DNA of 64,000 bases from Tricholomella constricta (taxonomy: Eukaryota > Basidiomycota > Agaricomycetes > Agaricales > Lyophyllaceae). Location of the stretch: NCBI GenBank assembly GCA_013368375.1, contig JAACJP010000040.1, positions 360,805 through 424,804 on the forward strand. The letters run 5' to 3'. Positions 32,882-44,400 of the stretch are shown piece by piece (the first letter of the stretch is position 1; every line of letters begins with the position of its first letter). The notes under the pieces were generated by a model that was not told the origin of the DNA, made no database searches, and saw nothing but the letters and a program-made list of their open reading frames with translations. The translations under genes and the position numbers were made by a program.

Positions 32882-33891
32882 ATGATCGTTAACGCTGTGG
32901 CGGAGAATGTCCTTGGTACCATCGGTGTGTCGGTTATCGTTGAAAATACCAGCTTCATCTTCATTACCCCTTCCTCTTGCTTATAGGAACTATCCTATGG
33001 ACTGGCCAACTGCTCCCGCAGATATGGAAAAGCTGGCGGGAACATTCCACCGCTGGACTATCCCACTGGCTCGTGTCCGTGGACTAAGATTCAGCTGCTC
33101 GTGAATATTCACGCTGATCCAAACATCTTAGGTTCTTGTGGGGGTTATCTGGACTGTTCCTCGGGGTATATGCTATTGTTCAGGACCTCAACATCCCCTT
33201 AATAATTCAGCCGCAGCTGTTTGCATTCCTTACTTTGTTTTCCTGGGGTCAGGTCAGGCGTCAACTACGCACCATGAGCGGATAACAAGTTGACGCACTA
33301 ATTTCTTCTGTTCCAGTGCCTATATTATGATATAGGAAAATCCCGGCTTGCTGCATGTCTAATGACGGGATCTGTCATGCTCACCATTGGAGCGCTCGAA
33401 GTCGGCATGGTGTTTGCTATTCGTCCGACGATGAACCAACGCGCTATCGATTTCTTTGGCGTTTTTGCTTCGGTCCTGATTGCTGCTGGTTTACTTCCAC
33501 AATACTGGGAAATCTATAAACGGAAGGAGGTTGTCGGAATCTCAATACTTTTTATCACAATCGACCTGCTTGGTGGAGTGTTCTCGGACCTCTCGTTAAT
33601 TTTCAGGCCGAAATTCGACATTATCGCTGCTGTCGCTTACAGCCTTGTAATAGTACGTTGCGGTTGAGCCCAACTTCTATTGTGTGTTAACCACAACCAT
33701 AGGTAATGGATGGTCTCATAGTCATCGCAGCCATGATTCTCAATCCCCGCGCCCGAAAACGACGCCGACTAGAAGCTGAAAGGGAGTCGGTTTCATCGAA
33801 CGGACCGCGACAGGTGACACAGAGCTTTACTGTACCGCAGTATGGAAGCCCACCCCCACGATGTATTCAACGTCTCGACAATTTCAAATAG
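32882..33891 (+). CDS. PQ-loop repeat membrane protein (possible vacuolar amino-acid transporter)
   Basis: Exons 32882-32924, 32987-33074, 33132-33252, 33317-33652 and 33703-33891 give 258 aa. Two PQ loops are present: GQLLPQIWKSWREHSTAGLS (exon 2) and GLLPQYWEIYKRKEVVGIS (exon 4). Each lies in a three-helix unit, seven helices in total, followed by a basic cytosolic tail (ARKRRRLEAERE). This is the architecture of the YPQ/STM1/PQLC2 class, some of which export cationic amino acids from vacuoles or lysosomes. That substrate is an inference. The exon 2 end at 33074 (GTCCGT donor) was chosen because it alone preserves HWLVFLWGLSG. It is divergent from the MYND gene and convergent with KEI1. Confidence 0.88.
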
Positions 33892-34014
33892 CCACTGCAC
33901 CACAAGACCGCGAACATGGTATTCCAGATTCCGAGGAAGATTAGAACTATCTATCAGGTATTAATGAATATGTGCACCCCGAGTGACGTACAATATCATG
34001 ACAAAGAAATAAAA

Positions 34015-35136
34015 TCAGACACGGCTCTTGGTCCCATTTCCCCGTTCGTCGTCGGTCCCAGCGATCGTGTCGTCGTCAGTTCCCATTTTGGAGTGTGCCC
34101 GTGAACTGGAGGCATATGCCGTGGACTCATTCTCGTCGAATAAGACATCCTCGTCATCTCCCATCCGTGACCCAGGCCTACTCCCACCATTGGATGACCT
34201 CGGTCTGTGTTTCCCTGCCCGACCAGGTGCCTTGACAAAATCGGCAATACCAGACAACGATCCATTGGCTGGTTTATGCGCCCGAAGAGGGACACGGTAG
34301 AAGTCTCCGATTTCCTCCTCTTCATCACCCCCCAGCGCCGTCTCGTAAGCATGATTTGTCGAGTTGACGCCCGTCCCCGGATTGGATCGCGACAGAGGCA
34401 ATGAGCGATAGGAGCCTTTGCGGAGGTGCGACGCGTAAGAGTACAAAAGCAGAGCAAAGTAGATCTGCAAAAAGTCAAAATGGGGGTTGCGAAGTGCAAC
34501 GATTGCGCTCTGACCTTGGACAACCATGAGAGAATGATGATGGCGGCAGCCGTTCCCTTTTCTTGGTTCCAAATATCCATTGCAGCAGCTGCACGCTCTG
34601 CTGGCGTCAGTGTGCTGTTGGCCTTGCCTATGTCCATCATTGCTTTTTGTGCTGCGGAGTTGGCTGTGCGGCGTCCATCGTGTGGTGTGTATACCCACCA
34701 GATGACCGCGAAAAATACGGTCCACGACGTCGAGAATATATGGTCGGCAAAGAAGAGGTGGGCAAAGTAGAGTGTCTGTTTTGGATCCTCCTAGAAGACG
34801 TTGAGAGATGTTGTTGAGATTTCCCGGTTGAACCGGCGCACCTCCTTGACTGCCCGTAGACCCCAGACCAAACCGACGAGAGCAATGACAGAGTATATGT
34901 AAAGACTGAGCTGCGCAAAGGAGCCTCCTGCACCTGTCAGCACGGCGATCAAGCCATACACTCCTGCAACTTTGTTCAAAAGCTTTGCTATTGTGAGCTG
35001 AAAGTGGAAACCTCGAGGATGAGCATAGACATACGGCGAACAGAAGGGCCACAGTCACGCCCGTCTTGAGGTCAAGAAAGCCAAGAAAGGAGGAAAGAGG
35101 CCAGAGACGCCATTCTGGACGAAGCATGAGTTTCAT
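34015..35136 (-). CDS. KEI1: Inositolphosphorylceramide synthase subunit Kei1
   Basis: A Golgi membrane partner of the Aur1 catalytic subunit in fungal sphingolipid synthesis. It starts at 35136 with MKLMLRPEWRLWPLSSFLGF, followed by LDLKTGVTVALLFA, the family's first helix. After a short intron comes LNKVAGVYGLIAVLTGAGG, then SLYIYSVIALVGLVWGLRAV. Exon 3 has QTLYFAHLFFADHIFSTSW and VFFAVIWWVYTPHDGRR. The next exon has a TPAERAAAAMDIWNQEKGTA loop. The last helix region IYFALLLYSYASHLRKGSYR precedes a long Ser/Asp/Gly-rich cytosolic tail ending at 34015. Helix count (four) and order match Kei1. In yeast the cytosolic tail also takes part in Golgi recycling. The start lies 116 bp from the divergent eIF4E gene. 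Confidence 0.88.
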   Translation of the reverse strand: MKLMLRPEWRLWPLSSFLGFLDLKTGVTVALLFAVCLCSSSRFPLSAHNSKAFEQSCRSVWLDRRADRCRRLLCAAQSLHILCHCSRRFGLGSTGSQGGAPVQPGNLNNISQRLLGGSKTDTLLCPPLLCRPYILDVVDRIFRGHLVGIHTTRWTPHSQLRSTKSNDGHRQGQQHTDASRACSCCNGYLEPRKGNGCRHHHSLMVVQGQSAIVALRNPHFDFLQIYFALLLYSYASHLRKGSYRSLPLSRSNPGTGVNSTNHAYETALGGDEEEEIGDFYRVPLRAHKPANGSLSGIADFVKAPGRAGKHRPRSSNGGSRPGSRMGDDEDVLFDENESTAYASSSRAHSKMGTDDDTIAGTDDERGNGTKSRV

Positions 35137-35252
35137 CGAGGAGACAACTCCAGCAGGTGGGAGCTGAACGAAAGGATAACGGCTTATGTAAGTGGTGATA
35201 TTTTGAGTCCTACCACCGACTGCATTGGTTGACTTTAATATATTTCCTAGCT

Positions 35253-36340
35253 ATGGCCAACTACTTTTCAAATCATTCGCAGTCCCGTTTTCTCGCGAAC
35301 AGCGCACCCACAAACCTGGGAAATCCCGCCACCACCTCCGTCCAGTCGTCCCATCCACAACCCACCCCTCCACGCTCGCGGTTGCCATCCTCGAAGCACT
35401 TTTCTACTTCAGTCTCCACCACCATCGCCGCCGAGCGCTCGAAGGAATCTTTCCCCAATACCACATCTCCAAACGGCACCGCCGTACATCCACTCAGAAA
35501 CACGTATGTTCGTACTCTTTTTCGTGTCAAGCCCGCACTGGTCTTGAATGCTTCCCACAGATGGGTCTTTTGGTTCCGCCAACAACGCGCCCCCGGTAAC
35601 AAGATCACGAACTACGAAGAAGGGATCAAGAAGATATCTGCATTCAGCTCTGTTTGTGGTTTCCACTGTCGCACACACATCCCTGTGCTTACCTCCGTCT
35701 TCCCAGGTCGAATCGTACTGGTCACTCTGGACCCACCTATCACCACCCTCTGCACTCCAGCCGACCACGGATTATCTCCTCTTCCATTCAGGCGTCCGCC
35801 GACCTGTTTGGGAAGACCCTCTCAATCTCTCCGGCGGAAAATGGATCATTCGTCTGAAGAAAGGCGTCGCTGATCGCATATGGGAGGATCTTGTCATGGC
35901 TATCATTGGCGACCAATTTGACGAGTGTCGCACTGCGGAGGAACACGAAATCGCAAGCAATTGGGACGATAAGAGCGATGCCAGTGGGACGGACAAGCCA
36001 GAAATTTGCGGTTGTACGATCAGCGTCAGGCAGAGTGAGGACATTGTAAGCCTATGGAACAGGGTGGACGCCGATGCAAAAGTTCGAGAAAGAATCAGGT
36101 GGGTGTGGTCATTGAGCGGGGTTACTAGCGCGTTGCTGATCTTATGTGCAATGCCAGGGACACGCTGCGTAGAGTGCTTAATCTCCCTGCGTCCACAATC
36201 ATGGAATACAAATCCAACAATGGTCAGTATAAATAAAATATACGCCGTAGATGATGTTGACTTAATCTTCGCCCCTAGATTCGATGCAGGACAAATCAAG
36301 TTTCCGCAATTCCGCGATTGACCGATCCACGCTGCCTTGA
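35253..36340 (+). CDS. Class II eIF4E homologue (4EHP/eIF4E2 type)
   Basis: An mRNA cap-binding protein. Exons 35253-35503, 35561-35651, 35707-36098, 36158-36222 and 36279-36340 give 286 aa. A Ser/Pro/Thr-rich N-terminal extension of about 80 residues precedes the fold: TWVFWFRQQRAPGNKITNYE, then SSVESYWSLWTHL, GVRRPVWEDPLNLSGGKWII and EDLVMAIIGDQF. The position of the first cap-stacking Trp of canonical eIF4E is Tyr here (TNYEEGIKKI), as in human 4EHP, while the second is kept (PVWEDP). This places it in the class whose members repress translation or act at specific mRNAs rather than drive general initiation; that role is inferred from the family. Confidence 0.9.
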
Positions 36341-36508
36341 AAACAAATGAGTTACTCATCCTCTACATACATATGTGTTGAATTACCTGCATTTCCCGCT
36401 CTAATTTTGTAGCCAAATACGCTGTGTTGTCAATGGCACCCGGTACTGCCATCTCGTCCCCATCTCGTCCCGTGATGCTGAGTACCCCATCATGTGACCC
36501 CACATTTC

Positions 36509-37280
36509 ATGATACGATCACACGACTTGATGAGCAACTGCATGGTCCCCATCGGAGTTGTCCTGAGAAACAGCTGTCGAACGACTTATAAGTCTGCCAT
36601 CCTAACCCCACGCTTCTCCACAGCGTTTCGACCAGTCGTACAGCTCAGAAACATGACCACTACCACCCAGAAATCAGAAGACGAGTGGAGGGCTGTCCTA
36701 TCTCGCGAACAGGTGTGTGCTTGGTATACTTGGGTCAGACACTTTACTGAACCTTTATCAGTTTAGAGTCTTGCGACAGAAGGGAACTGAGCCCGCCGGC
36801 ACTGGCGAGTATGATAAGCACTCAGAGGAAGGTGTTTATTCCTGCGCGGGCTGTGGAACGCCCTTGTATAAGAGCTCCACCAAATTCAACGTCAGTCCCA
36901 TGACGCCTCCTTTTGGGTCACAGCTTACATACTCCTGATTACAGAGCGGTTGTGGCTGGCCTGCATTCTTCGATGGTATGTGTGTTAGCCCATCAACAGG
37001 CCCCAATCGGCGGTGCTAATCATCTGTGTTGGATCCAAAACAGCCATCCCGGGCACTGTGAGCAGACATGAAGACAGGTCGTTCGGCACTGTCCGTACCG
37101 AGATTGTCTGCACGGCTTGTGGGGGGCATCTTGGACATGTATTCAAAGGCGAGGGTTTCAAGACTCCCAGTAGGCCCATGTATCTAACTTTTTGACCTGA
37201 ACGCGCGCTGACTTTACATCGCAGCGGATGAACGACACTGCGTCAACTCGATCTCGCTGAAATTCCATGATGAGAAGTAG
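36509..37280 (+). CDS. Peptide-methionine (R)-S-oxide reductase MsrB
   Basis: It repairs methionine-R-sulfoxide in proteins. Exons 36509-36712, 36762-36890, 36945-36975, 37044-37169 and 37225-37280 are all in phase. Two zinc CxxC pairs are visible ([11 protein letters not shown] and [13 protein letters not shown]). The [10 protein letters not shown] block and the catalytic Cys in [11 protein letters not shown] near the C-terminus are also present. Two starts are plausible. ATG 36509 adds about 48 residues rich in Arg, Ser and hydrophobics (including [20 protein letters not shown]), resembling a mitochondrial presequence. ATG 36653 ([12 protein letters not shown]) gives a 133-aa cytosolic form. 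Alternative initiation for dual targeting is an inference. Confidence 0.92.
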
Positions 37281-37610
37281 TTGTTTCGAGGCTTTTGCAA
37301 ACATCGTGTCTGTATCGTGTACATTGAGGCGGTTTCTTGTCTCCTCGCACTCCGATCCATGAGATAATATTCTGATTACTTGTAAGATCAGCAATCGAGC
37401 ATTGATCAAGCCCTTGACGAGTGTTCATAGCGTTAACCAGATCTGCGCTGAAGAAAATGTCTTTATTATCCTAAGCCGTCTGCGATATTGCAAATGGAAT
37501 GGGGAATGTAGAATGTGGCAAGATCCAAGAAAGAAAACAATTCCAATATTTGAGGGTCGTGAGTGATAGGGAATGGCGTAAAGTCAAGATCTCGATATTG
37601 GGCAGTACGA

Positions 37611-38285
37611 TCACAGATCTTGCATGCTCTGCTCGAGTTCTTGCAAATCCTGCTGTGCTTTGTTGTATTTTTCCAATGCATCCTGAATGGTCGCAAGGGC
37701 TAGCGTTATCACCCTGATGGGAGGAGGGAGAATGACAATGAACGCACCTCGTATCTCTTCTCCCACGTATCGCGCTCCTGCTCAGCCCGCTGGACCTGGC
37801 GCTCAAAGTGTTCTGCCTTGACGTCAACCTGTCGGAGCCTAAGAACCAGATCGGCGGGAAGATAACCATCAGTAATGACACCACCCAATGCCAACAGGAC
37901 GCACTTCTCGACGGTTTCCTTCACGTTCTTCTCTGCAGCATCTAGTTCTTCCTCCAGGAGCTGGACTTTCCGAAGGAGAGCCTCGTTGTTCTCCTTGGAC
38001 TGCTCGCCCTCCACCTTGAACGCCTTCGACTCGGCAACATTGGCCTCCGCTTTCTCCAGTTCTTCTTCGGCGAGCGCGAGCTTATGCGAGAGCGATGTGA
38101 TATCTTGGTCTCGCTCGAGGAGCAACTGTTCCAGGACCTTGTTCTTCTTCTCGGCCTCTTCAGCACGGGTGACTGCGTTGTCTGCCTCCCTGCGCAGCTG
38201 GTTCATTTTCTGCAAAAGTCAGTCAGCGCAAGCCCTGGAATGGGGCATTTGGTGGACCATGGACCTCTCTGATTTTGTCCGTCAT
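37611..38285 (-). CDS. TPM1: Tropomyosin
   Basis: An actin-cable-stabilising coiled-coil dimer. Exons 38265-38285 (MTDKIRE), 37905-38209, 37748-37838 and 37611-37682 give 162 aa, the size of fungal short tropomyosin (yeast Tpm2 and S. pombe Cdc8, about 161). The whole protein is a heptad coiled coil. It starts KMNQLRREADNAVTRAEEAE, continues LERDQDITSLSHKLALAEEE and QRAEQERDTWEKRYE, and ends LQELEQSMQDL. The tiny 21-nt first exon with an intron right after residue 7 is a known arrangement in fungal tropomyosin genes. The first intron's donor is a weak GTCCAT. A shortened paralog lies 277 bp upstream in the same orientation. Confidence 0.93.
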
Positions 38286-38561
38286 TGTGGATAATTTGGA
38301 AGTGCGGTGGTGTCGTTGGCTGTAGCTTGTTGGCAGTTGGGTAAGGGTTGTTCGGAGATTAGATCGCGCGTCTTTAATACCCAGGTACTTTATTATGTAA
38401 TCATGACAATATTGCCTGGTTCTGCTCTGGAGGCGGAGTCGAGCTATCATACCCGTACAAGCTACTTGCAATCCTTTTCATATATAAATCAGCTGCAGAA
38501 ATATACTATTTCCAAGGCCCTGTCATAGCTGGATTTTGCGAACGGTGTTACAAAGACTAGT

Positions 38562-39098
38562 TCACAGCAATCCATCAAGCTGTGCCTCCAATGCCTTGCG
38601 TCGAGCTTGTACATCCTGTATTTTCGCAAATGCATTCAATCCAGCTACAGTGAACCGTAGGAGACACGGAACGAACCACATATCTGGCTTCGAATTCATC
38701 TCTTTCGCGTTCAAGAAGCTCAAGCTTTTCGCTGCACTGTTCCACTTTAGCATTTGCCCCGGTGATCCTGGCGTGAATAAGCGTCGCTTATAGGATGCAA
38801 AAGGTGGCAATCATGTACTTCTCGGTGTACTGCTCAAGAGTGCGCCGCGTCGCGTCCCACTTTGTAGCGAGGGCGATAGACTGCCTCGTCAAATCCAGCC
38901 TTTGGTGAATGATGTCGAGCTCTTTATCCTTCTCCTTCAACTTGTTCGCGAGGATCTTGTTCTTGGCATCGGCGTCCTTGCGTCGCACAATTCCCTTTTC
39001 GGCCTCCGTTCGAAGCCTGTCCAAGACCTATAATGGGGGCCATGAGTGTCGATATTTTGACTTCAAGATATAGGAAGGACCTGTCTGAGGCCTTCCAT
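38562..39098 (-). CDS. Tropomyosin-like paralog, shortened to 123 aa
   Basis: Exons 39081-39098 (MEGLRQ), 38819-39027, 38677-38767 and 38562-38615 give 123 aa, all in phase. The protein is a charged coiled coil beginning VLDRLRTEAEKGIVRRKDAD. It later has LKEKDKELDIIHQRLDLTRQ, then ITGANAKVEQCSEKLELLER, and ends ARRKALEAQLDGLL. All three introns fall at the same places and phases as in the neighbouring tropomyosin gene, and exon 3 has exactly the same length (91 nt). Exon 2 is 96 nt shorter, a loss of 32 residues, and exon 4 is 18 nt shorter. This is clearly a diverged tandem duplicate. Whether it still binds actin, dimerises with the long form, or does something else is unknown. Confidence 0.75.
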
Positions 39099-39321
39099 CG
39101 AGGCCCGCGTCGCGCGTGTAGGCGGAAGGATATGTTTATCGCATTCCTGTCACAAAGAACACAACCATGGGCACAAAGAGGGTTGGATGACCGTGAGAAT
39201 GTATTTAGATGGTTTCAAACCCCTTCATGATTTGAAAGGCTTTGTGTCCGCTTTCCAGGACTTGACTTACCAAAAACCCCCTCGACCACCACATTTTTAC
39301 CATAGACTTTCAGCCAGTTTG

Positions 39322-41322
39322 ATGGCTGCAAGCGTTCCCCAAGAAGGTATGTATCCTCACCGTGCCAATTATCCGTTCACTGATCATGTCGTCATGCCGC
39401 CAGAACTCCCTATTCTCGAGGCGGTAATAAAGTCCGTAGCTTCTTTGATTTCATCGAGTTGCCACTCACTGACAATCGCACTTCCAGTATACGCAATAGA
39501 CTCACGGCACTTAAGAAAAATCGCGCCGAGTATGTCAAAGCTTCCGATGTCAATTCTCTATACCAGGCAGTCGTCAAGCAAGGTGTGCTTCATTTGGCAT
39601 CGTATGCTTCATTAACTCAATCCAAGTCCAGTAACGAAACTCAACGATGTACGAGACGATAATACCACTTACAACAACCGGCTAGATACGACACTCTCCG
39701 ATGTCTTCAGTCTACTGTCGTTGTTCTACCTCACCATCGGAAAGACGAAGGACACTCTGGCGACCTATTGCCAGATAGCCTCGATGCGCGTGAGTTCGCT
39801 ATATCTGTGATGTTCATCGGGCGTTATAGACGCGCTTGTTTAACCATTATGACCGTTACTTATTCCCGAGTCTGATTATGCAGCAAATTCTCAATCACAT
39901 GAACGAATCGGCAGTCTACAACGAGCCTGACCTCGCTCCCTTTCATCGGCGGCTAGGCGAGCTGCGCAACATCATCCAGCACGACGGAGAATGCGGAAAA
40001 CATCCAAAACCTTTGATCAAGCTCCTCGAACGGCAGCTGAACGAATGTGGTATGTTTCATGAACCCGTACAGTCAACCATTTCCGGAGATCTCATTTTGA
40101 TACCCGTATTCTTCGCTTATAGAGGCCATCGTTAGAGAACTACAGGAGTCTCTCGCCATCCTTTCGGTCGAACTTGTCCCAATTCACCAGAAGCTCGTGA
40201 CAATCCGACGGCAACTAGTGGCCCTCGCAGCGAAGGAAGGATCGCACAAGGCTGAACTAAAGCCATTGCAAGAGGAGCTCCGAAAGATAGAATCGTTGAG
40301 TACCCCTTCTCAAGTCTGTCACCATTGTTTAATTTTACCGCAAATCATCTATGCCACTACGACTGACATCTATTCCTTTTCAAACAGGGCGCGTGTCGAT
40401 GGGAACTTCCTCGGACCTGGCGGCATTGTTCCTGCGTCCCAAGCGCTATGTTCCTCCTTGCTTGAAGAGTGCTTCGAGATCTCACAGGAAATCAAAGCAA
40501 ACGAGGAGTCCAAGCATGTGGCTTCGTCCCTTAAGCCCATATATGATCGGCTCAGCGAGATTCGTGCCGAGTTGGAGAGTTTAGTGCTGACGCACCGATG
40601 GACTCTTAGGGAGACCGATTTGTTCAACTATTCGCTCAGCTTGCAGGAGATAGACAAGATGCGTGTAGACGGAAAATTTATCGACTCCGAGGGAACCCGG
40701 CCTCCAGGGCAATACGTGAGTGTCGAATTGAATATGCAGGGATATCATGCTGAATTTCTGGCGTTAGGTGCTTCTATACCTTTTGAGGCGATGTTATGGC
40801 CTTATCTACCGTCTGCTTTCTTCAAGCGAGCCTGTTTCGGAGGAATTAATGCCAGTAGTACGTTTCAAATTTGAAAGGTATGGCATGTGTGTTTATCCCT
40901 CGCATAGGCCAACAAGCTGTCAACCGTGAAGAAGTGCCTGAATGAGGTTCTCAAGTTCGGCGGGCCATTCAGTCCTCGCGACCTTTACCCAGTGCGTATC
41001 TACTTCTTTGTCTTCGTGTTCTCTCGTTTACACATTGGATCATAGTATCAACTCGCCCTTTTCCAAATCGACTCCATGCGTCAAGACGGAAGGTTCGTCG
41101 GCATAGACGGTTCCATTCCAGAAGGCCAGGGTATCTTAATGGCCCATTTGAACGAATGCCATGAGCTGGTTGAGATGGTATGCGTTTCGACATCACATCA
41201 ACATGAAATGCTCAACAATATGATAGCTGAAAGAGTCAATGGAAGAGGCTGAAGACGATGAGGATGAGGATGAGGAAGATGAGGATGATATCGATGATGG
41301 CGGCACCTCTGAAGAACACTGA
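39322..41322 (+). CDS. DUF2408-domain protein
   Basis: A fungal family of unknown function. From ATG 39322 (MAASVPQE) several exons encode LTALKKNRAEYVKASDVNSL near 39530, FSLLSLFYLTIGKTKDTLAT near 39750, and LVPIHQKLVTIRRQLVALAA near 40190. The DUF2408 signatures RVDGNFLGPGGIVPASQ near 40390 and KMRVDGKFIDSEGTRPPGQY near 40670 are clear. VLLYLLRRCYGLIYRLLSS follows through an acceptor at 40769. FGGPFSPRDLYPYQLALFQI crosses the exon joint near 41045, and DGSIPEGQGILMAHLNECHE near 41110 closes the repeat. The C-terminus is a run of Asp and Glu ending at 41322. The 5' exons between 39346 and 39470 are less certain. It is convergent with the CLC gene. Confidence 0.82.
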
Positions 41323-41492
41323 AATACATGTGGGTGGAATTACGGCGGACGGACCTCTCGTACCACCACACAGGATATATTGGCCTGGTTTGTTTTTTCT
41401 ATCTGTGCTTCAAATGATGTAGCGAATACAAGATTATTCCTTTACGGACAAGGGTAATATACAACGAATCTAGGTCATGAATATGGCGCGAC

Positions 41493-44400
41493 CTACGATG
41501 CTCTCTGCCACATCGAGTACATAGGCTGCTGCGACAGAGCAGCCGTATGAGGAAAGTGACTCATCAGCAATGAAACGATGTCCGTCTTGGTCGTCATTCC
41601 CGTCAACTCGCCGGCATGGGTAAACAAGATGCGGCGAAGGTTCTAAGGGAAACGAGTATCAGTATGAACACATGCATACCCAATGAAGATGGCCTACTAA
41701 TTTCTGGAACATGTTTACTACGAGTTCCTGCGGAACTTCCTTTCGAAGTTGTAGCACTGCCTCTTCAAGGTACCCAGAGAGGTCAATTCGACTTGTCTCT
41801 GGCAGTAGCGAGTCTCGAGTCGAGAAGGAACATTTCTTCATTCTATCAGAGTAATCCTCAGCGGACACGGTCTCTGCGTCCTGAATCAGAAAACTGGCAC
41901 ACGTCAGTCGATACAGGAACTCACCGAGAGCGTCTCTTATCTTGTCTCGCGTAACAAACCCAACTAACTGTGTTTGCCGCACTATGGGAAAGCCATTGTA
42001 GGTGTACTTCTGCAGAAGGGCCTCTGCCAGTAGATGACAGTCAGCTCCATAACAGAAAGTTTGTGCGGGAGAAGCTTACGAAGCTCTTTAGCGGACAGCG
42101 TTTCATCTTTGATCACAACTAGTCTATCTAGAGATTTCATGATGTTAGCGCCAGTTTCGCCCTTGTCGCGGTAGTCGACCGGAGGGAGCCAAGGGTAGTG
42201 GCGCATAGCGATCCAGACGGAATATATGCCATCTTTACCCATGGCATCGCCAACCCATTTTGAGGTCATTACACATATCATAATGGGAAGGACATGCGAA
42301 AGAGCTCCCGTCAGCTAAAGGAAGCGCGATGTCAACAAGGTCGAGCACAGTCTGAAATAGTTGAAACAATAAACAATACCTCGAACACGATGACAACTAG
42401 CGAAACTGATAGAAAGATAAGTAGATGCATCTTCGCCGTATCTCTAAGTCAACATCAACAGCACTCACTCGTCATTCGAGTGACACCACCCAGCATCGCA
42501 GAGGCGCCCAGGACAGCATAAAATCCAGGGGAGATACATCTCTCAGATGGATCAGGTGGACATGAGAGGAAAATCCAAGCTTTGGGATATGCGCGGTACA
42601 GGCCTTGGCTGCTCCTTCCATTTTAGCATTCAAGCTCTCTAAACGTGAACAAAACAACCTCACGTAAGTAGCCCGACGGCACGACCGAGGCATGCTCCAA
42701 TGGCAATCGTTGGGAGGAAGATACCGGCCGGTATCTGGTGGGGCATAAGCCATGAATAAAGACAAAGCAAAAGCACGAGCCGCTTACCATCATACCGAAA
42801 GTCCAAGCAGTGAGTCCAATCTTAATGATAGCGGTCAAAATCAACAGAAATACGTTTTCCCACATGGCTGTTGGACTGGCTGGCAATCATTACGGTTGTA
42901 GGAGCCGAATATGGCAATGACATACTTGCAGAGACCGTGGTAGTCCGGTTTGGTGGGGTCGCACTCTTGAAAAAGATTTGCGACTAGTTCCGATGCGGGA
43001 ACTCTACATCAATCGTTAATGAATGAAGAGAGATAAAAACTCGAGGTGCCGTTTGCTTGCCTAGAGAAGACGACCTGGATTGTCTCGTTCAATGAGTTAC
43101 GGTACCTTGAAATGAAGAGAACAGGACGTACGAGATAACTGATCGCAGCCGTAATGGCACTGACACATACGACCTCTAGGACAGGCCAGTTGCTCAAGTA
43201 GCTGTTTCGTCGGTACAGTGCAACCTCGACATTCATTTTGATCAAGACGGATCCAAGCACGCCCTGGCACATCCGTTAGGATAACGATGAGTGAGACGGA
43301 AAAAAAGTAACACACGCCCACCACACCAAGGCCAAGCCAAGGAATCTACGTATCAGTGATAGCATAAGTAAGGCAACCTTTGTTTATTATGAAGAATTAC
43401 CAGCTCAAAGGCACGCCAAACGTCGATCGCATTATTAACCTACATGCCGTCAATCAAGATCCCCCGCGAGGAAGTACGAAGCGCACCTGAAACAGGACAA
43501 GTTTCGCGGTTCCAAAAGGGTTGACCCACTGCAATGAAACTGCTGCGATGGCAGAAGCTACGAAAGCTCTCCACATAACGTCGGTCTCGCTCGCAAATGT
43601 GTCTAGTTCTGTAGAACATAAATAAAATGATCCAGAAGGTGAAAATGCTGCCAAACCTTCGAGACCGAAGAGCACACCCCCTAGAGGACTACCGAATGCG
43701 ACAGAAACTCCTGCAGCGGCGGCCGCAGCCAATAGCTTTCGCTTTTGGGCTATTACAAGCGTCACCGAAGGTCTACTTCACGACAGTCGTCAAAGAAAAT
43801 TCACCTTCGTTGTGATGGAATTGCTTGAAGAATCGAGAAAGCCCAAATGCCATGCAACATGCCACATGTACGAGGGGTCCCTGGAGAGTTTTATATGATC
43901 AATGGGTCACAACAGGTAGCTCGTTGCATACCAACCTCTTTTCCTAACGATAGCCCTGAGGCGACCGCGAGAGCCAAACCGACTCCCTTGATGAGGAGAG
44001 TCCACGGTGACAGAAACGAATCGAAAACATAGCCCCCAAGAATCTGTAGGAATGTTCTTCAGCTGCCAGTATGAGCCTTCACGAATTGCTTGCATACCGC
44101 TTTGATCTCGGGAACTTTTCAGAAGACAGTTTAGAAGGGCTAAAACAACACGAGGAACTTTGAAAGCAAGCTCACTTCCGGTGTGAAAAGCGCTGCAAGC
44201 GCCTGTATTTTAGAAATAGAGGGCATTACATCATGTTCAACTCACTATGGCGCGTAGCTCTCGACCAGAAGGGCAGCACTCCCTGCAAATACAATCTACC
44301 ATTTCAAGCATGTCAGAAAGGTTCGAGTAATGTGAGATATACTCACAGCAAGGAGGACATAGATGAAGCATTGTAGAAGTGACTGGCCAAAAAGGGACTG

